Both the position numbers and the translations under genes were made by a program. The notes under the pieces were generated by a model. That model saw only the letters and a program-made list of their open reading frames with translations. It did no database searches and had not been told where the DNA came from. A DNA stretch of 64,000 bases, taken from assembly GCA_000720535.1 (NCBI GenBank), contig JOAZ01000022.1, positions 62,001 to 126,000 of the forward strand. The letters run 5' to 3'. This document shows, in pieces, positions 53,543-61,679 of the stretch (position 1 is the stretch's first letter; each line of letters begins with the position of its first letter). Source of the stretch: Streptomyces halstedii. GTDB lineage: Bacteria > Actinomycetota > Actinomycetes > Streptomycetales > Streptomycetaceae.

Positions 53543-53616
53543 GCCGCCTTAGCTCAGTTGGCCAGAGCAACGCACTCGTAATGCGTAGGTCTCGGGTTCG
53601 AATCCCGAAGGCGGCT
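53543..53616 (+). tRNA. tRNA-Thr (anticodon CGT)
   Basis: 74 nt. Acceptor GCCGCCT pairs with AGGCGGC, discriminator T. The anticodon arm ACGCA-CTCGTAA-TGCGT gives anticodon CGT for ACG codons. The T loop is GGTTCGAAT. CCA is not encoded. tRNA genes like this are frequent integration sites; an accessory operon follows. Confidence 0.97.
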
Positions 53617-53623
53617 CTGTGAA

Positions 53624-53664
53624 AGCCTCAGGACTCACTCGCCGTGACCTGGGGCTTTTGCTTT
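53624..53664 (+). terminator. intrinsic terminator of tRNA-Thr
   Basis: AGCCTCAGG pairs with CCTGGGGCT (one G-T pair) across a 15-nt loop and is followed by TTTGCTTTT, a rare T-run for this genome. Confidence 0.75.
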
Positions 53665-54011
53665 TCGTGATCCATTCTTGCGGGTAATGCGTCCCGCCTG
53701 GACCCTCATGATCGTGCCCGGTGGGCAAGCGGTGGACAGGCGTGCAGCGAGCGTGCAAACCGGTGGACGGGGGCAAGGCCGCCGGTGAGTGTCGAGAAGT
53801 TGGCTGGCGAAGCATTCTTGCCGCTCAGGGCGGGCGTAACTTAACGACCGGCCTTGGATAGTTCATACAAGACGGATGATCATGCGGTTAAGCAGTCGAA
53901 GAGCCATCCGTGAAGGGCTGGCCCGTCGCCAGGATCTCCCGGAAGATTCTTTGTCGGTCAGTGTGCCGCTCGGGACCGAGAGGTGGAGCCCAACCTCAAG
54001 AGGAGTACCGC
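53665..54011. other. spacer between tRNA-Thr and the accessory operon
   Basis: About 350 bp. It contains near-repeats GCGGTGGACAGG/CCGGTGGACGGG and CGTGCAGCGAGCGTGCA (53725-53770), which look like possible recombination-site debris, and a lower-GC promoter-like stretch 53835-53900 (TAACTTAACG, GGATAGTTCATACAAG). No integrase fragment is recognisable. Confidence 0.4.
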
Positions 54012-54794
54012 GTGGTCTTGGATTCGTTAGGAACTGCACAGAACCGCTTTCTGGTTCAGACGCCTCGTGCGGGGACCGTGTACACCATGGCGGTCATCGC
54101 CTCCGGAGATGGAATCCGAGTGGAGGAGATGTTCTGGAGTGGTCGCGGCCACAACACGGTGTGCCCCCGGCCAGATCTGGTTGAGGCCCTGATCTGCCGA
54201 AGTGCCGCGAGCGGGACTGTGGCCCACTTCGGTGTCAGCCCCGAGGCCCAGAACAGGACGATCGACCTTCTCTGCCGCGACGTGTTGGCGGTGCCGCAGA
54301 GTTCACGCTGGCGGGAGGCCGCTTCAACAGCACTACTGAGTGACTGGGACGACCAGTTGTGGCAGACGGGCCGCCTTTCGTCCCAGGCTGTGGGTGCACT
54401 TCGGGCGGAGGCGCGCGCCATTCACCGGGAGTTGGTCCCGTTGTGGCGGCGGCGCACCCGGCATGGACGGGTGCTGTCGCTCGACGCCAGTCTTGGTGAC
54501 GGGATGTCGTTGTACGAGCTGGTCGCCGCCGACATCGACCAGCTTGAGCGCTCCGCGGGGGGAGTGTACGAGGACGCCCGCCTCAACGCCCTCCTTCGGA
54601 GCTTGAAGCCGGCCGAGAGGCAGGTGTTGTTCGCCCTGGCAGAGGGTGAAGGGACCACGTGGGCGGAGGCCGCAAGCGTTACGGGAGCTGCTGACCCGGA
54701 GAAGTTGGGCGAGCGAGTACGCCGCAAGGCCAAGCGCCTCGCTGCTGAGCAGAAGCGCCGTGCCACCCTGCAGCGCGGGGGCGAGTCTCGGTGA
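54012..54794 (+). CDS. hypothetical protein with sigma-region-4-like helix-turn-helix, 260 aa
   Basis: I do not recognise the family. N-terminal ~100 residues are mixed (VYTMAVIASGDGIRVEEMFWSGRGHNTVCPRPDLVEALIC) and the middle is helical. The C-terminal LRSLKPAERQVLFALAEGEGTTWAEAASVTG...RVRRKAKRLAAEQKRR (residues ~194-255) resembles a sigma-factor region 4 or LuxR-like HTH, but this is a pattern guess. GTG start at 54012 with AGAGGAG upstream. Codon 6 is TTA (54027-54029). Its stop overlaps the next start (GTGA), so the two genes form a coupled operon. Less GC-rich than its neighbours; likely horizontally acquired. Confidence 0.72.
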   Translation: MVLDSLGTAQNRFLVQTPRAGTVYTMAVIASGDGIRVEEMFWSGRGHNTVCPRPDLVEALICRSAASGTVAHFGVSPEAQNRTIDLLCRDVLAVPQSSRWREAASTALLSDWDDQLWQTGRLSSQAVGALRAEARAIHRELVPLWRRRTRHGRVLSLDASLGDGMSLYELVAADIDQLERSAGGVYEDARLNALLRSLKPAERQVLFALAEGEGTTWAEAASVTGAADPEKLGERVRRKAKRLAAEQKRRATLQRGGESR

Positions 54795-55015
54795 ACCGTT
54801 CCTTCCTCGACCTAACTACCTTTAAGGGCTTAGCCCTGGGCGGTGTAACGGCGAGCTGGCCATGGGCGTTCGGGGCGCCGTGGTGGGTGACTTGCATCGG
54901 GGTGTCTCTGGCCATCCTGCTGCCGCAGGAGTCGGCGCATCGTCGCGACCTCTACCGCGAGGTTCTGCGACATCGTGAGCGGATGGTTGGGCTGAGGCGC
55001 GAGCGGGGCGAGTAG
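54791..55015 (+). CDS. small membrane protein, 74 aa
   Basis: MNRSFLDLTTFKGLALGGVTASWPWAFGAPWWVTCIGVSLAILLP: one or two short membrane segments (~12-27 and ~29-45), then a basic cytoplasmic-like tail (RRDLYREVLRHRERMVGLRRERGE). Codon 14 is TTA (54830-54832). It is translationally coupled to the upstream HTH-like gene by a GTGA overlap. Family not recognised. Three hairpins in a row follow. Confidence 0.68.
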   Translation: MNRSFLDLTTFKGLALGGVTASWPWAFGAPWWVTCIGVSLAILLPQESAHRRDLYREVLRHRERMVGLRRERGE

Positions 55016-55055
55016 TCGCACCCCCTCATCACGGCAGCCTGTCGGTACGGCAGGA

Positions 55056-55084
55056 GCCCCGGTCGGCATTCCTCTGACCGGGGC
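55056..55084 (+). terminator. first of three tandem hairpins after the accessory operon
   Basis: GCCCCGGTC (55056-55064) and GACCGGGGC (55076-55084) form a 9-bp stem 40 nt after the stop codon. Confidence 0.65.
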
Positions 55085-55115
55085 CCTGCGGATGAAGTGA
55101 GGCGTTCGACGCGAA

Positions 55116-55144
55116 GGTGAGGCCGGTGCGTGCCGGACCTCACC
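55116..55144 (+). terminator. second tandem hairpin
   Basis: GGTGAGGCCGG pairs with CCGGACCTCACC with one bulged base. It ends just before the third hairpin. Confidence 0.45.
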
Positions 55145-55145
55145 C

Positions 55146-55178
55146 GTGGGCCCCCGTCGGTGACCGGCGGGGGCCCAC
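55146..55178. terminator. third tandem hairpin, very strong
   Basis: GTGGGCCCCCG (55146-55156) and its exact complement (55168-55178), with an inner CGG/CCG extension closing on a TGA loop. It may insulate the accessory operon from the leftward genes that start beyond it. Confidence 0.7.
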
Positions 55179-55402
55179 ACGTGAGTCCGCCGGGCTCGGG
55201 CGCGTACGACCGGGGCTCACGTCCTCGGCAGCCCTTGGCCCTCTGCCTGGCGCTTCACCACCGGCGGATCCCCGGAACGCGGCGGGGCCACATACCCGGT
55301 GCGGTGAACCTTCCCTTCGGTGAGATCCAGCGGGACGGCCGCGCACCTCCCGCGAGTGGCCGCGCGCATGCCTGCGGCGGATGTCCCCGGTGGCCGGCCC
55401 GT

Positions 55403-56086
55403 TCAGTCCGTCAGCGCCGTGACCAGCGCCGCCGCCTCGTCCAGCAGCGCCTTCTCCCGGTCGCTGAGCCCGGGGTTCACCGCGCGGAGGGCGGTGGCAC
55501 GGGCGAGGGCGTCGGCCGGGACCCCGCCGTCGTCGGCGAGCCGCTCCAGGAACGTCGCGAGCAGCGCCTGGACGTTCGCGCCCGCGGTGAATTCGGGGTC
55601 CACCGCGATCTGGGCCAGGATCAGCGAGGACACGGCCCGGTCCAGCGCGGGCGGCCCTTCCGCGGCGGTCGTCCAGTCGATGACCACGGCGCCCCGCGGG
55701 GCCAGCATGACGTTCTCCGGGTGCAGGTCCAGATGCAGGATGCGGTCCGCCGGGTCCTGCGAGATCCGTGGCGGGATCGCGTGCAACTCCCTTAGCAGCC
55801 GCGCCAGTACGTCGGCGCCCTCGGCCATCGTGACCGTGCCCGCCAGCAGCGCGTCGGCCAGTGTGGGCCCCGTGAGCCGCTGGATCACCAGGTCCTGCGG
55901 AAGGACCTCCGAACCGCCCGGGGGCCCGATGCGGGGGAGGGGGTAGCCGTGGGCCGAGAGGTACGACATCACGGCCAGTTCGGCGGTGGCGTCGGTGTCG
56001 CCGCGGTAGCGGCGCAGGACCCAGGAGTCGTCGAGTGCGTACACGTCGGCGGTGCGCCCTGAGCCCAGGAGAGGGCCTATGTGCAT
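55403..56086 (-). CDS. aminoglycoside phosphotransferase (APH)/choline kinase-fold protein, 227 aa
   Basis: Small kinase-fold protein. The catalytic loop HLDLHPENVML contains the Brenner-type HxDxxxxN, followed by VIDWTTAAEGPP for the Mg-binding Asp. The N-terminal lobe (GSGRTADVYALDDSWVLRRYRG) has a short Gly loop. The substrate is not predictable; many such genes are not resistance genes. The start MHIGPLLGSG at 56086 suits the fold. The DUF2804 gene lies 38 nt upstream in the same direction, so they may be co-transcribed. Confidence 0.85.
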   Translation of the reverse strand: MHIGPLLGSGRTADVYALDDSWVLRRYRGDTDATAELAVMSYLSAHGYPLPRIGPPGGSEVLPQDLVIQRLTGPTLADALLAGTVTMAEGADVLARLLRELHAIPPRISQDPADRILHLDLHPENVMLAPRGAVVIDWTTAAEGPPALDRAVSSLILAQIAVDPEFTAGANVQALLATFLERLADDGGVPADALARATALRAVNPGLSDREKALLDEAAALVTALTD

Positions 56087-56124
56087 GGGGGGCAACCTAC
56101 CCGTGTCCGTGGGTGAGGGGGAGA

Positions 56125-57180
56125 TCACCAGCGCATGTGGACGTCCTCGGCCCAGCCCAGGAGGTGCCTGACCGCGATCTCGGTGCCGTCGTCGGTGCGG
56201 ACGCGGCCGTCGTAGTGGCCGAAGCTCTGGTCGGTGCGGTTGGCGATCAGCCCGGCGTCCGTGCGTGTGGCCCGGTTGTGGAACGGCGTGAACGTCAGGT
56301 CCACCTGGTCGGACACCGGCGTACGGATGGTCCAGGGGGCCGACCGGTCGGTGGCCGACCAGCGCCAGTCGAGCTCCTCGCCGATCTTGGTGAGCCGGCC
56401 GTCGACGCAGAGTCCGTTCTCGGTGGACCCGGTCCCCGCCGTCCAGCGCCCGCCGAACTGGAGGCCGAGGGTGTGGCCGTCCGTACGGCCGCCGGCGGCG
56501 CCCCAGTTCCAGTCGACCGTACGCGGCCAGCGCCCCCGGCCGTGGTCCAGGACCGCCCAGGCCGGCTCGTCGTCCCCGCCGAACCCCAGGACCTCCGTAC
56601 CGATCCTCACCTGCCCGGTGGCGGGCAGCGCGGTGTGCTTGGAGGTGTACTGGAAACGCCGGTCGCTCCACGGCACCACGACGGAGAGCGACTCGTGCCC
56701 CTCCGGCCGGGCGACCAGCAGATCGACTTCCAGCGGCAGCCGGTCCGGCGTCAGGCAGCGGGCCCGCAGCCGGGTGCCTGACGCCTCGTCACGGATCTCG
56801 ATCCGTACCTTTCCGCCGGACGGGCGGGCGGGGCCGACCACGACGTCCTCCGTGCCCGGGGACCCGGCGACGGTGTCCGGGAGCCGGACGCCGCGGGCGC
56901 CGGGGACGATCGAGGTGCGCTCCGTCTCGCGTCCGCCCGCGCCGAATTCCAGCAGGTAGACCGTGTTCAGCGCCAGGAAGTCGAGGTCGCTGACGGTCAG
57001 CGCGACCAGGTGGGTGGGCGTCGTCACGCACCAGTACTCCCACCGCTTGGTCCGGCCCCAGCCGCGCAGGTTCGCGCGGTGCAGCGGCACCCGGGACCAG
57101 CCGACCGCCGCCCGGTCGAGCCTGCCGTCGGGCAGGCAGAGGTCCACGGGTTCGGTGATCTCGTGCTCATGCGTCGCCAT
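56125..57180 (-). CDS. DUF2804 family protein, 351 aa
   Basis: Beta-rich protein of the DUF2804 family: ITEPVDLCLPDGRLDRAAVGWSR at the start, WGRTKRWEYWCV and NWGAAGGRTDGHTLGLQFGG in the middle. Function unknown; the fold may relate to lipid- or carotenoid-binding barrels. ATG at 57180 matches the family N-terminus. Co-directional with the APH-like gene 38 nt downstream; divergent from the protease gene. Confidence 0.85.
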   Translation of the reverse strand: MATHEHEITEPVDLCLPDGRLDRAAVGWSRVPLHRANLRGWGRTKRWEYWCVTTPTHLVALTVSDLDFLALNTVYLLEFGAGGRETERTSIVPGARGVRLPDTVAGSPGTEDVVVGPARPSGGKVRIEIRDEASGTRLRARCLTPDRLPLEVDLLVARPEGHESLSVVVPWSDRRFQYTSKHTALPATGQVRIGTEVLGFGGDDEPAWAVLDHGRGRWPRTVDWNWGAAGGRTDGHTLGLQFGGRWTAGTGSTENGLCVDGRLTKIGEELDWRWSATDRSAPWTIRTPVSDQVDLTFTPFHNRATRTDAGLIANRTDQSFGHYDGRVRTDDGTEIAVRHLLGWAEDVHMRW

Positions 57181-57378
57181 GGCGGGGAGCCTACGGGCGG
57201 ACGCCTGCGGCCGGGAACCCGCGCCGTCGGTTCCGGGCGCCCCATAACGCGGTGGTAGGGGGCGGGCGGGATCTCCTGCGCGGCGGTGCGCGCGGCTACG
57301 TTTTCGGCAATTCCCCACCTCCTTCCGAGCTCCCCCACCCCCGGAGCCCGACACCCCCTCAATCCAAGGAGAGTTCAC

Positions 57379-58746
57379 GTGGAGAGAACCAAGCTCCGCA
57401 AGCGCGCGCTCGCCACGGCCACCGCCGTCGTGGCCGTGGGCGCGCTCGGCCTCGCCGGCCTGGCGGGCATCGCCTCGGCCGACCCCCAGCACGGCCCGGC
57501 CCCCACCGCCGCCGCCGACCAGCTCTCGCCGGGGCTGATCAAGGCCATGCAGCGCGACCTCGGTCTGGACGCCGACGCGGCCAAGGCCCGGATAGGCAAC
57601 GAGTACCGTGCGGCGGTCGTCGCCCAAGGGCTGGAGAAGTCCCTCGGCGCCGACTTCGCCGGGGCCCGGGTGAGCGGTGACGAGGCCGCCCTCACCGTCG
57701 CCACCACCGACCGCGCCGACGTCGCCCGGATCACCGGGGCGGGCGCGCGGGCCGAGGTCGTCGACCACAGCCTGGACCGCCTGGACGCGGCGAAGGCGGC
57801 ACTGGACGCGGTGGCCCTGAAGAAGGCGCCGAAGGACGTGCCCTCCTGGTACGTCGACGTGCGCGCCAACCGGCTCGTCGTCAACACCGCCCGCACCGGT
57901 GCGGCGGACGGCCTCCTCGACGCCGCCGGTGTCTCCCGCGACCTCGTCCAGGTCCGGCACACCACCGAACAGCCCCGCACCTACGCGGACCTGCGCGGCG
58001 GCGACGCGTACTACATGAACGGCTCGGGCCGCTGTTCCATCGGCTTCCCCGTGAAGCGGGGCACCCAGAACGGCTTCGTCAGCGCCGGCCACTGCGGCAC
58101 CCCCGGAGTGACCACCAGCGGGGTCAACCAGCAGTCCCAGGGCTCCTTCCAGGGCTCCACCTTCCCCGGCCGCGACTACTCCTGGGTCGCCGTCAACGCC
58201 AACTGGACGCCCCGCGCCCTGGTGAACGGCTACGGCAACGGCGATGTGACGGTCGCCGGTTCCACCCAGGCCGTGGTGGGCTCCTCGGTCTGCCGCTCCG
58301 GCTCCACCACCGGCTGGCACTGCGGCACGATCCAGCAGCACGACACCAGCGTGACGTACCAGGAGGGCACGGTCTCCGGCGTCACCCGTACCAACGTCTG
58401 CGCCGAACCCGGCGACTCCGGCGGCTCGTTCATCTCCGGCAGCCAGGCCCAGGGCGTCACCTCCGGGGGTTCGGGCAACTGCTCCCAGGGCGGTACGACG
58501 TACTACCAGCCGATCAACCCGGCGCTGTCGGCGTACGGGCTGACCCTGGTCACCAGCGGCACGCCGACCGACCCGCCCACCGACCCGCCGACCGGGGAGC
58601 CGGGCGGCACCTGGGCCGCGGGCACGACCTACGCCGCCGGTGCCGTGGTGACCTACGGCGGATCGAGCTACCGGTGCCTCCAGGGCCACCAGGCGCAGCC
58701 CGGCTGGACGCCGCCGAACGTGCCCGCGCTCTGGAAGCTGATCTGA
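57379..58746 (+). CDS. streptogrisin-like serine protease with C-terminal carbohydrate-binding module, 455 aa
   Basis: Secreted S1E (alpha-lytic/streptogrisin) protease. Signal peptide to about residue 34 (GIASA-DP), long propeptide (~35-200) of the alpha-lytic pro-fold, then the mature enzyme with H238 (VSAGHCG), D266 (GRDYSWV) and S347 (PGDSGGSF) and disulphide cysteines. A Pro/Thr linker (TDPPTDPPTGEP) leads to a CBM5/12 module (410-455, WAAGTTYAAGAVVTYGGSSY). This is the layout of streptogrisin C. GTG at 57379 follows AAGGAGAG. The CBM is near-identical in type to the one in the next gene. Confidence 0.94.
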   Translation: MERTKLRKRALATATAVVAVGALGLAGLAGIASADPQHGPAPTAAADQLSPGLIKAMQRDLGLDADAAKARIGNEYRAAVVAQGLEKSLGADFAGARVSGDEAALTVATTDRADVARITGAGARAEVVDHSLDRLDAAKAALDAVALKKAPKDVPSWYVDVRANRLVVNTARTGAADGLLDAAGVSRDLVQVRHTTEQPRTYADLRGGDAYYMNGSGRCSIGFPVKRGTQNGFVSAGHCGTPGVTTSGVNQQSQGSFQGSTFPGRDYSWVAVNANWTPRALVNGYGNGDVTVAGSTQAVVGSSVCRSGSTTGWHCGTIQQHDTSVTYQEGTVSGVTRTNVCAEPGDSGGSFISGSQAQGVTSGGSGNCSQGGTTYYQPINPALSAYGLTLVTSGTPTDPPTDPPTGEPGGTWAAGTTYAAGAVVTYGGSSYRCLQGHQAQPGWTPPNVPALWKLI

Positions 58747-58809
58747 CCCCCGTCCCGTTCCGAGGAATCCGAGCACCCGGCGGAATCCGCGTCCACCGAG
58801 GAATCAGCC

Positions 58810-59691
58810 ATGACCGAGAGATCCGCTGTGCCGCCGGAAGAGACCGGTGGCACCCCCCGCAACGACTCCCGGCAGGCCACCGGCCGCCCGATCAGCCGTA
58901 AGAGCCTCCTGAAGGCGGCCGTCGCGGCGAGCGCCGTGCCCCTGGTCGTGGGCGGAGGCGCGGCGCTGGCCCGGGACGCCGGCCGCGCCGGCACCACCCC
59001 CCTGGCGCTGACGCCGTCCTGCGACGACGGTGACGACCCGACCCCCGAGCAGATGGAGGGCCCCTACTTCAAGCCCAACTCCCCGCTGCGCACCAGCCTG
59101 GTGACGTCCTCCACCCCCGGCGTGCCGCTCACCGTGAGCGGCTATGTCTTCGGCCGGGCCTGCAAGCCGGTCGCGGGCGTGCTCCTGGACTTCTGGCAGG
59201 CGGACACCAACGGCGCCTATGACATGGCCGGATTCGCCTTCCGCGGGCACCAGTTCACCGGTGCCGACGGTTCGTTCTCGCTGACGACCATCGTGCCGGG
59301 GCTGTATCCGGGCCGCACCCGGCACATCCATGTGAAGGCGCAGGCGCCCGGCCGGCCCGTGCTGACCACGCAGCTGTACTTCCCGGGCGAGCCGCGCAAC
59401 GCCACGGACGCCATCTTCGACCCGGCGCTGCTGATGAACGTCCGCTCCGCCGGGTCGGGGCGGGAGGGCACCTTCGACTTCGTCCTCGACGTGGCCCAGC
59501 AGCCCGACCCGACCGATCCGCCCACCGTCCCGCCCACCGATCCTCCGGGCGGCAGCTGGGCGGCCGGAACCACCTACCGCGCCGGTGACCGGGTGACCTA
59601 CGGCGGCGGTTCCTACCGCTGCCTCCAGGGGCACAAGGCCATCGTGGGGTGGGAGCCGCCGCTGGTCCCCGCGTTGTGGGAACGCGGGTAG
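58810..59691 (+). CDS. secreted intradiol dioxygenase with CBM5/12, 293 aa
   Basis: Opens catechol-type aromatic rings between the hydroxyls using Fe(III). Iron ligands match Y137, Y166, H172 and H174 (ADTNGAYDM; GLYPGRTRHIHVK). The N-terminal ISRKSLLKAAV-hydrophobic segment is a Tat-like export signal with RK. A Pro linker (DPTDPPTVPPTDPPG) joins a C-terminal CBM5/12 (248-293). This matches the secreted aromatic-cleaving enzyme class reported from cellulose-degrading Streptomyces, proposed to act on lignin-derived catechols. It lies 63 nt after the protease. Confidence 0.92.
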   Translation: MTERSAVPPEETGGTPRNDSRQATGRPISRKSLLKAAVAASAVPLVVGGGAALARDAGRAGTTPLALTPSCDDGDDPTPEQMEGPYFKPNSPLRTSLVTSSTPGVPLTVSGYVFGRACKPVAGVLLDFWQADTNGAYDMAGFAFRGHQFTGADGSFSLTTIVPGLYPGRTRHIHVKAQAPGRPVLTTQLYFPGEPRNATDAIFDPALLMNVRSAGSGREGTFDFVLDVAQQPDPTDPPTVPPTDPPGGSWAAGTTYRAGDRVTYGGGSYRCLQGHKAIVGWEPPLVPALWERG

Positions 59692-59790
59692 AGGGAGCGG
59701 CACAGGCCCGGACCGGGGCATCGTCCCGGTCCGGGCTCTTCCGCGCCACCGCCCCTTCGCCGACCCTCACCCCGCACCGCCGCCGCTCGC

Positions 59791-61497
59791 TCACTTGGCC
59801 TCCGAGTACCGCTCGACGACCGCCGTGGTGAAGGGGAACCGCACGGGAGTCGGGCCGAACGCGGTCAGCCCCGCCAGCTCCCCGGCCGCCCGGATCGCCT
59901 CCACCACGTCGGGCGCCTCGTCGGCCGGGCAGTGCACGATCACCTCGTCGTGCTGGAAGAACACCAGCTCGGCCCGCATCCCCCGGGCGGCCAGCGTGCT
60001 GCGCAGTGCCGCGAGGAGCAGGAGCGCCCAGTCGGCGGCGCTGCCCTGGACGACGAAATTACGGGTGAAGCGGCCCCGGGCACGGGAGTCGGACGAGGCG
60101 TAGCCGGGGGTGAGTCCGTACTCCCCGGAGCTCTCTCCGGGCCCGGTGTCACCGGTCTCCTGCGGGATGCCCGCCTCCTCGTACTCCCCGGCGCCGGCCG
60201 CGGGCGGGCTGGTGCGGCCGAGCCAGGTGCGGACGAGGCGGCCCTCCTCGCCGGCCTTCGCCGCGTCGTCCACATAGGCCACGGCGTGCGGGAACCTGCG
60301 GCGCAGCGCCGCCAGGTTCTTCAGGCCGTCGCCGGAGGTCTGGCCGTAGACGGCGCCGAGCAGGGCGAGCTTGGCGTGCTCGCGGTCACCCCGGAAGGCG
60401 CGGTCGGACAGGGCCGTGTAGAGGTCGCCGTCGTGTCCGGCCACCTCCATCAGACCCCGGTCGCGGGAGACGGCGGCCAGCACCCGCGGCTCCATCTGGT
60501 CGGCGTCCGCCACGACCAGGCGCCAGCCCGGGTCGGCGACGACCGCCTGGCGTATCACCCGGGGGATCTGGAGGGCGCCGCCGCCGTTGGTCGTCCAGCG
60601 CCCGCTGACCGTGCCGCCCGGCTGGTACTCCGGGCGGAAGCGGCCCTCGCGCACCCAGTCCGTCAGCCAGCTCCAGCCGTGGGCGGTCCAGACGCGGTAC
60701 AGCTTCTTGTAGCGGATCAGCGGCTCCACCGCCGGATGGTCGAGCGCCTCCAGCTCCCAGCGGCGGGTCGAGCGCACCTTGATCCCGGCCTGGGCGAAGG
60801 CCTTCACCACGTCGGCGGGCAGGTCGGGGCGCACCCGTCTGCCGAACGCCGCCGAGACCTCGTCCGCCGCCTCGGCCAGCCTGCGGGGTTCGCCGCCGCC
60901 CGCGTACCGCTCGCCCAGCAGCTCGTCCAGGACCGCGCGGTGCACGTCGGCCCGCCAGGGCAGGCCGGTCCTCTTCATCTCGGCGGCGACCAGTGTGCCG
61001 GCCGACTCGGCGGCCGTGAGCAGCCGCATCCTGCCCGGGTGCTCCGCCGCGTCGTGGCGGCGCGACTGCTCGGCGTAGACCTGGAGCAGGGCGTCGAACG
61101 GCACGTCCGTGCCGGAGGGCGGGTCGAAGAGGGAGGACTGGGAACCGGGTTCCGCCGGGCGGGGCGATGGATCGGGCGGCACCGGCGCGTCGCGCAGCCG
61201 GGCCCAGGCGGCCGCGGCGGAGCGGGGTTCGCCGAGCCGGCCCTCGTGCCCGAGCAGCAACTGCTCGGCGCACTCGATGTCGTAGCACCGCTCGACCCGG
61301 ACACCGGCCGCGAGCAGGCGGGGGTAGACCTCGGCGGTGGACCGCCAGACCCAGCGGACCACGTCGGGGCGGGAGCGGACCGCCTCGACCAGGTCGCGCT
61401 CGGTCAGCACGGGACCGGCGGGCAGCCCGTCCCGCCCCAGCGGGACGAGGCGCGCGCCGCCCCCTTCGAGGGGTGCCAGGGCCCAGCGTCCGGTCAT
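59791..61497 (-). CDS. short family-A DNA polymerase (PolI-like), 568 aa
   Basis: Second PolA-type enzyme. Polymerase motif A is VVADADQMEPRVLAA (328-342), motif B has R372, K376 and Y384-G385, and motif C is QHDE with D517. The N-terminal ~170 residues occupy the place of the 3'-5' exonuclease but show no DxE/Exo I pair, and there is no 5' nuclease domain, so proofreading is unlikely. Motif B is diverged (AKLALLGAVYGQ). Such genes are usual in streptomycetes beside true PolA and may work in repair or translesion synthesis. Convergent with the dioxygenase gene. Confidence 0.88.
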   Translation of the reverse strand: MTGRWALAPLEGGGARLVPLGRDGLPAGPVLTERDLVEAVRSRPDVVRWVWRSTAEVYPRLLAAGVRVERCYDIECAEQLLLGHEGRLGEPRSAAAAWARLRDAPVPPDPSPRPAEPGSQSSLFDPPSGTDVPFDALLQVYAEQSRRHDAAEHPGRMRLLTAAESAGTLVAAEMKRTGLPWRADVHRAVLDELLGERYAGGGEPRRLAEAADEVSAAFGRRVRPDLPADVVKAFAQAGIKVRSTRRWELEALDHPAVEPLIRYKKLYRVWTAHGWSWLTDWVREGRFRPEYQPGGTVSGRWTTNGGGALQIPRVIRQAVVADPGWRLVVADADQMEPRVLAAVSRDRGLMEVAGHDGDLYTALSDRAFRGDREHAKLALLGAVYGQTSGDGLKNLAALRRRFPHAVAYVDDAAKAGEEGRLVRTWLGRTSPPAAGAGEYEEAGIPQETGDTGPGESSGEYGLTPGYASSDSRARGRFTRNFVVQGSAADWALLLLAALRSTLAARGMRAELVFFQHDEVIVHCPADEAPDVVEAIRAAGELAGLTAFGPTPVRFPFTTAVVERYSEAK

Positions 61498-61679
61498 GGG
61501 GCGAGTCTGGCACCCGGCACTGACAGTGACCGGGCGGCGGGCCCCGCACGGCGGCGGGCTCGGGGCGGCCGGTCCCGCGCGGCGGCGGGCTCGCCGTCTC
61601 TCGCCGGGCGGCCGGGCGGTCCTGCCGCGACCATCGGGGGGAGGGGCGGGCGAAGCGCGAGGGCACCGAGGAGACGGTG

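Noticed and set aside
53549..53815. 88-residue minus-strand frame ending in SGFEPETYAL-type sequence
   Set aside because: That ending is the well-known spurious translation across a tRNA gene (here tRNA-Thr).
55403..56086. APH-fold gene as an antibiotic-resistance determinant
   Set aside because: The fold is common for unrelated small-molecule kinases; no resistance-specific features or cluster context.
57181..58776. Minus-strand open frame through the protease gene joined to DUF2804
   Set aside because: Upstream extension of the DUF2804 frame opposite a clear secreted protease; the real start is at 57180.
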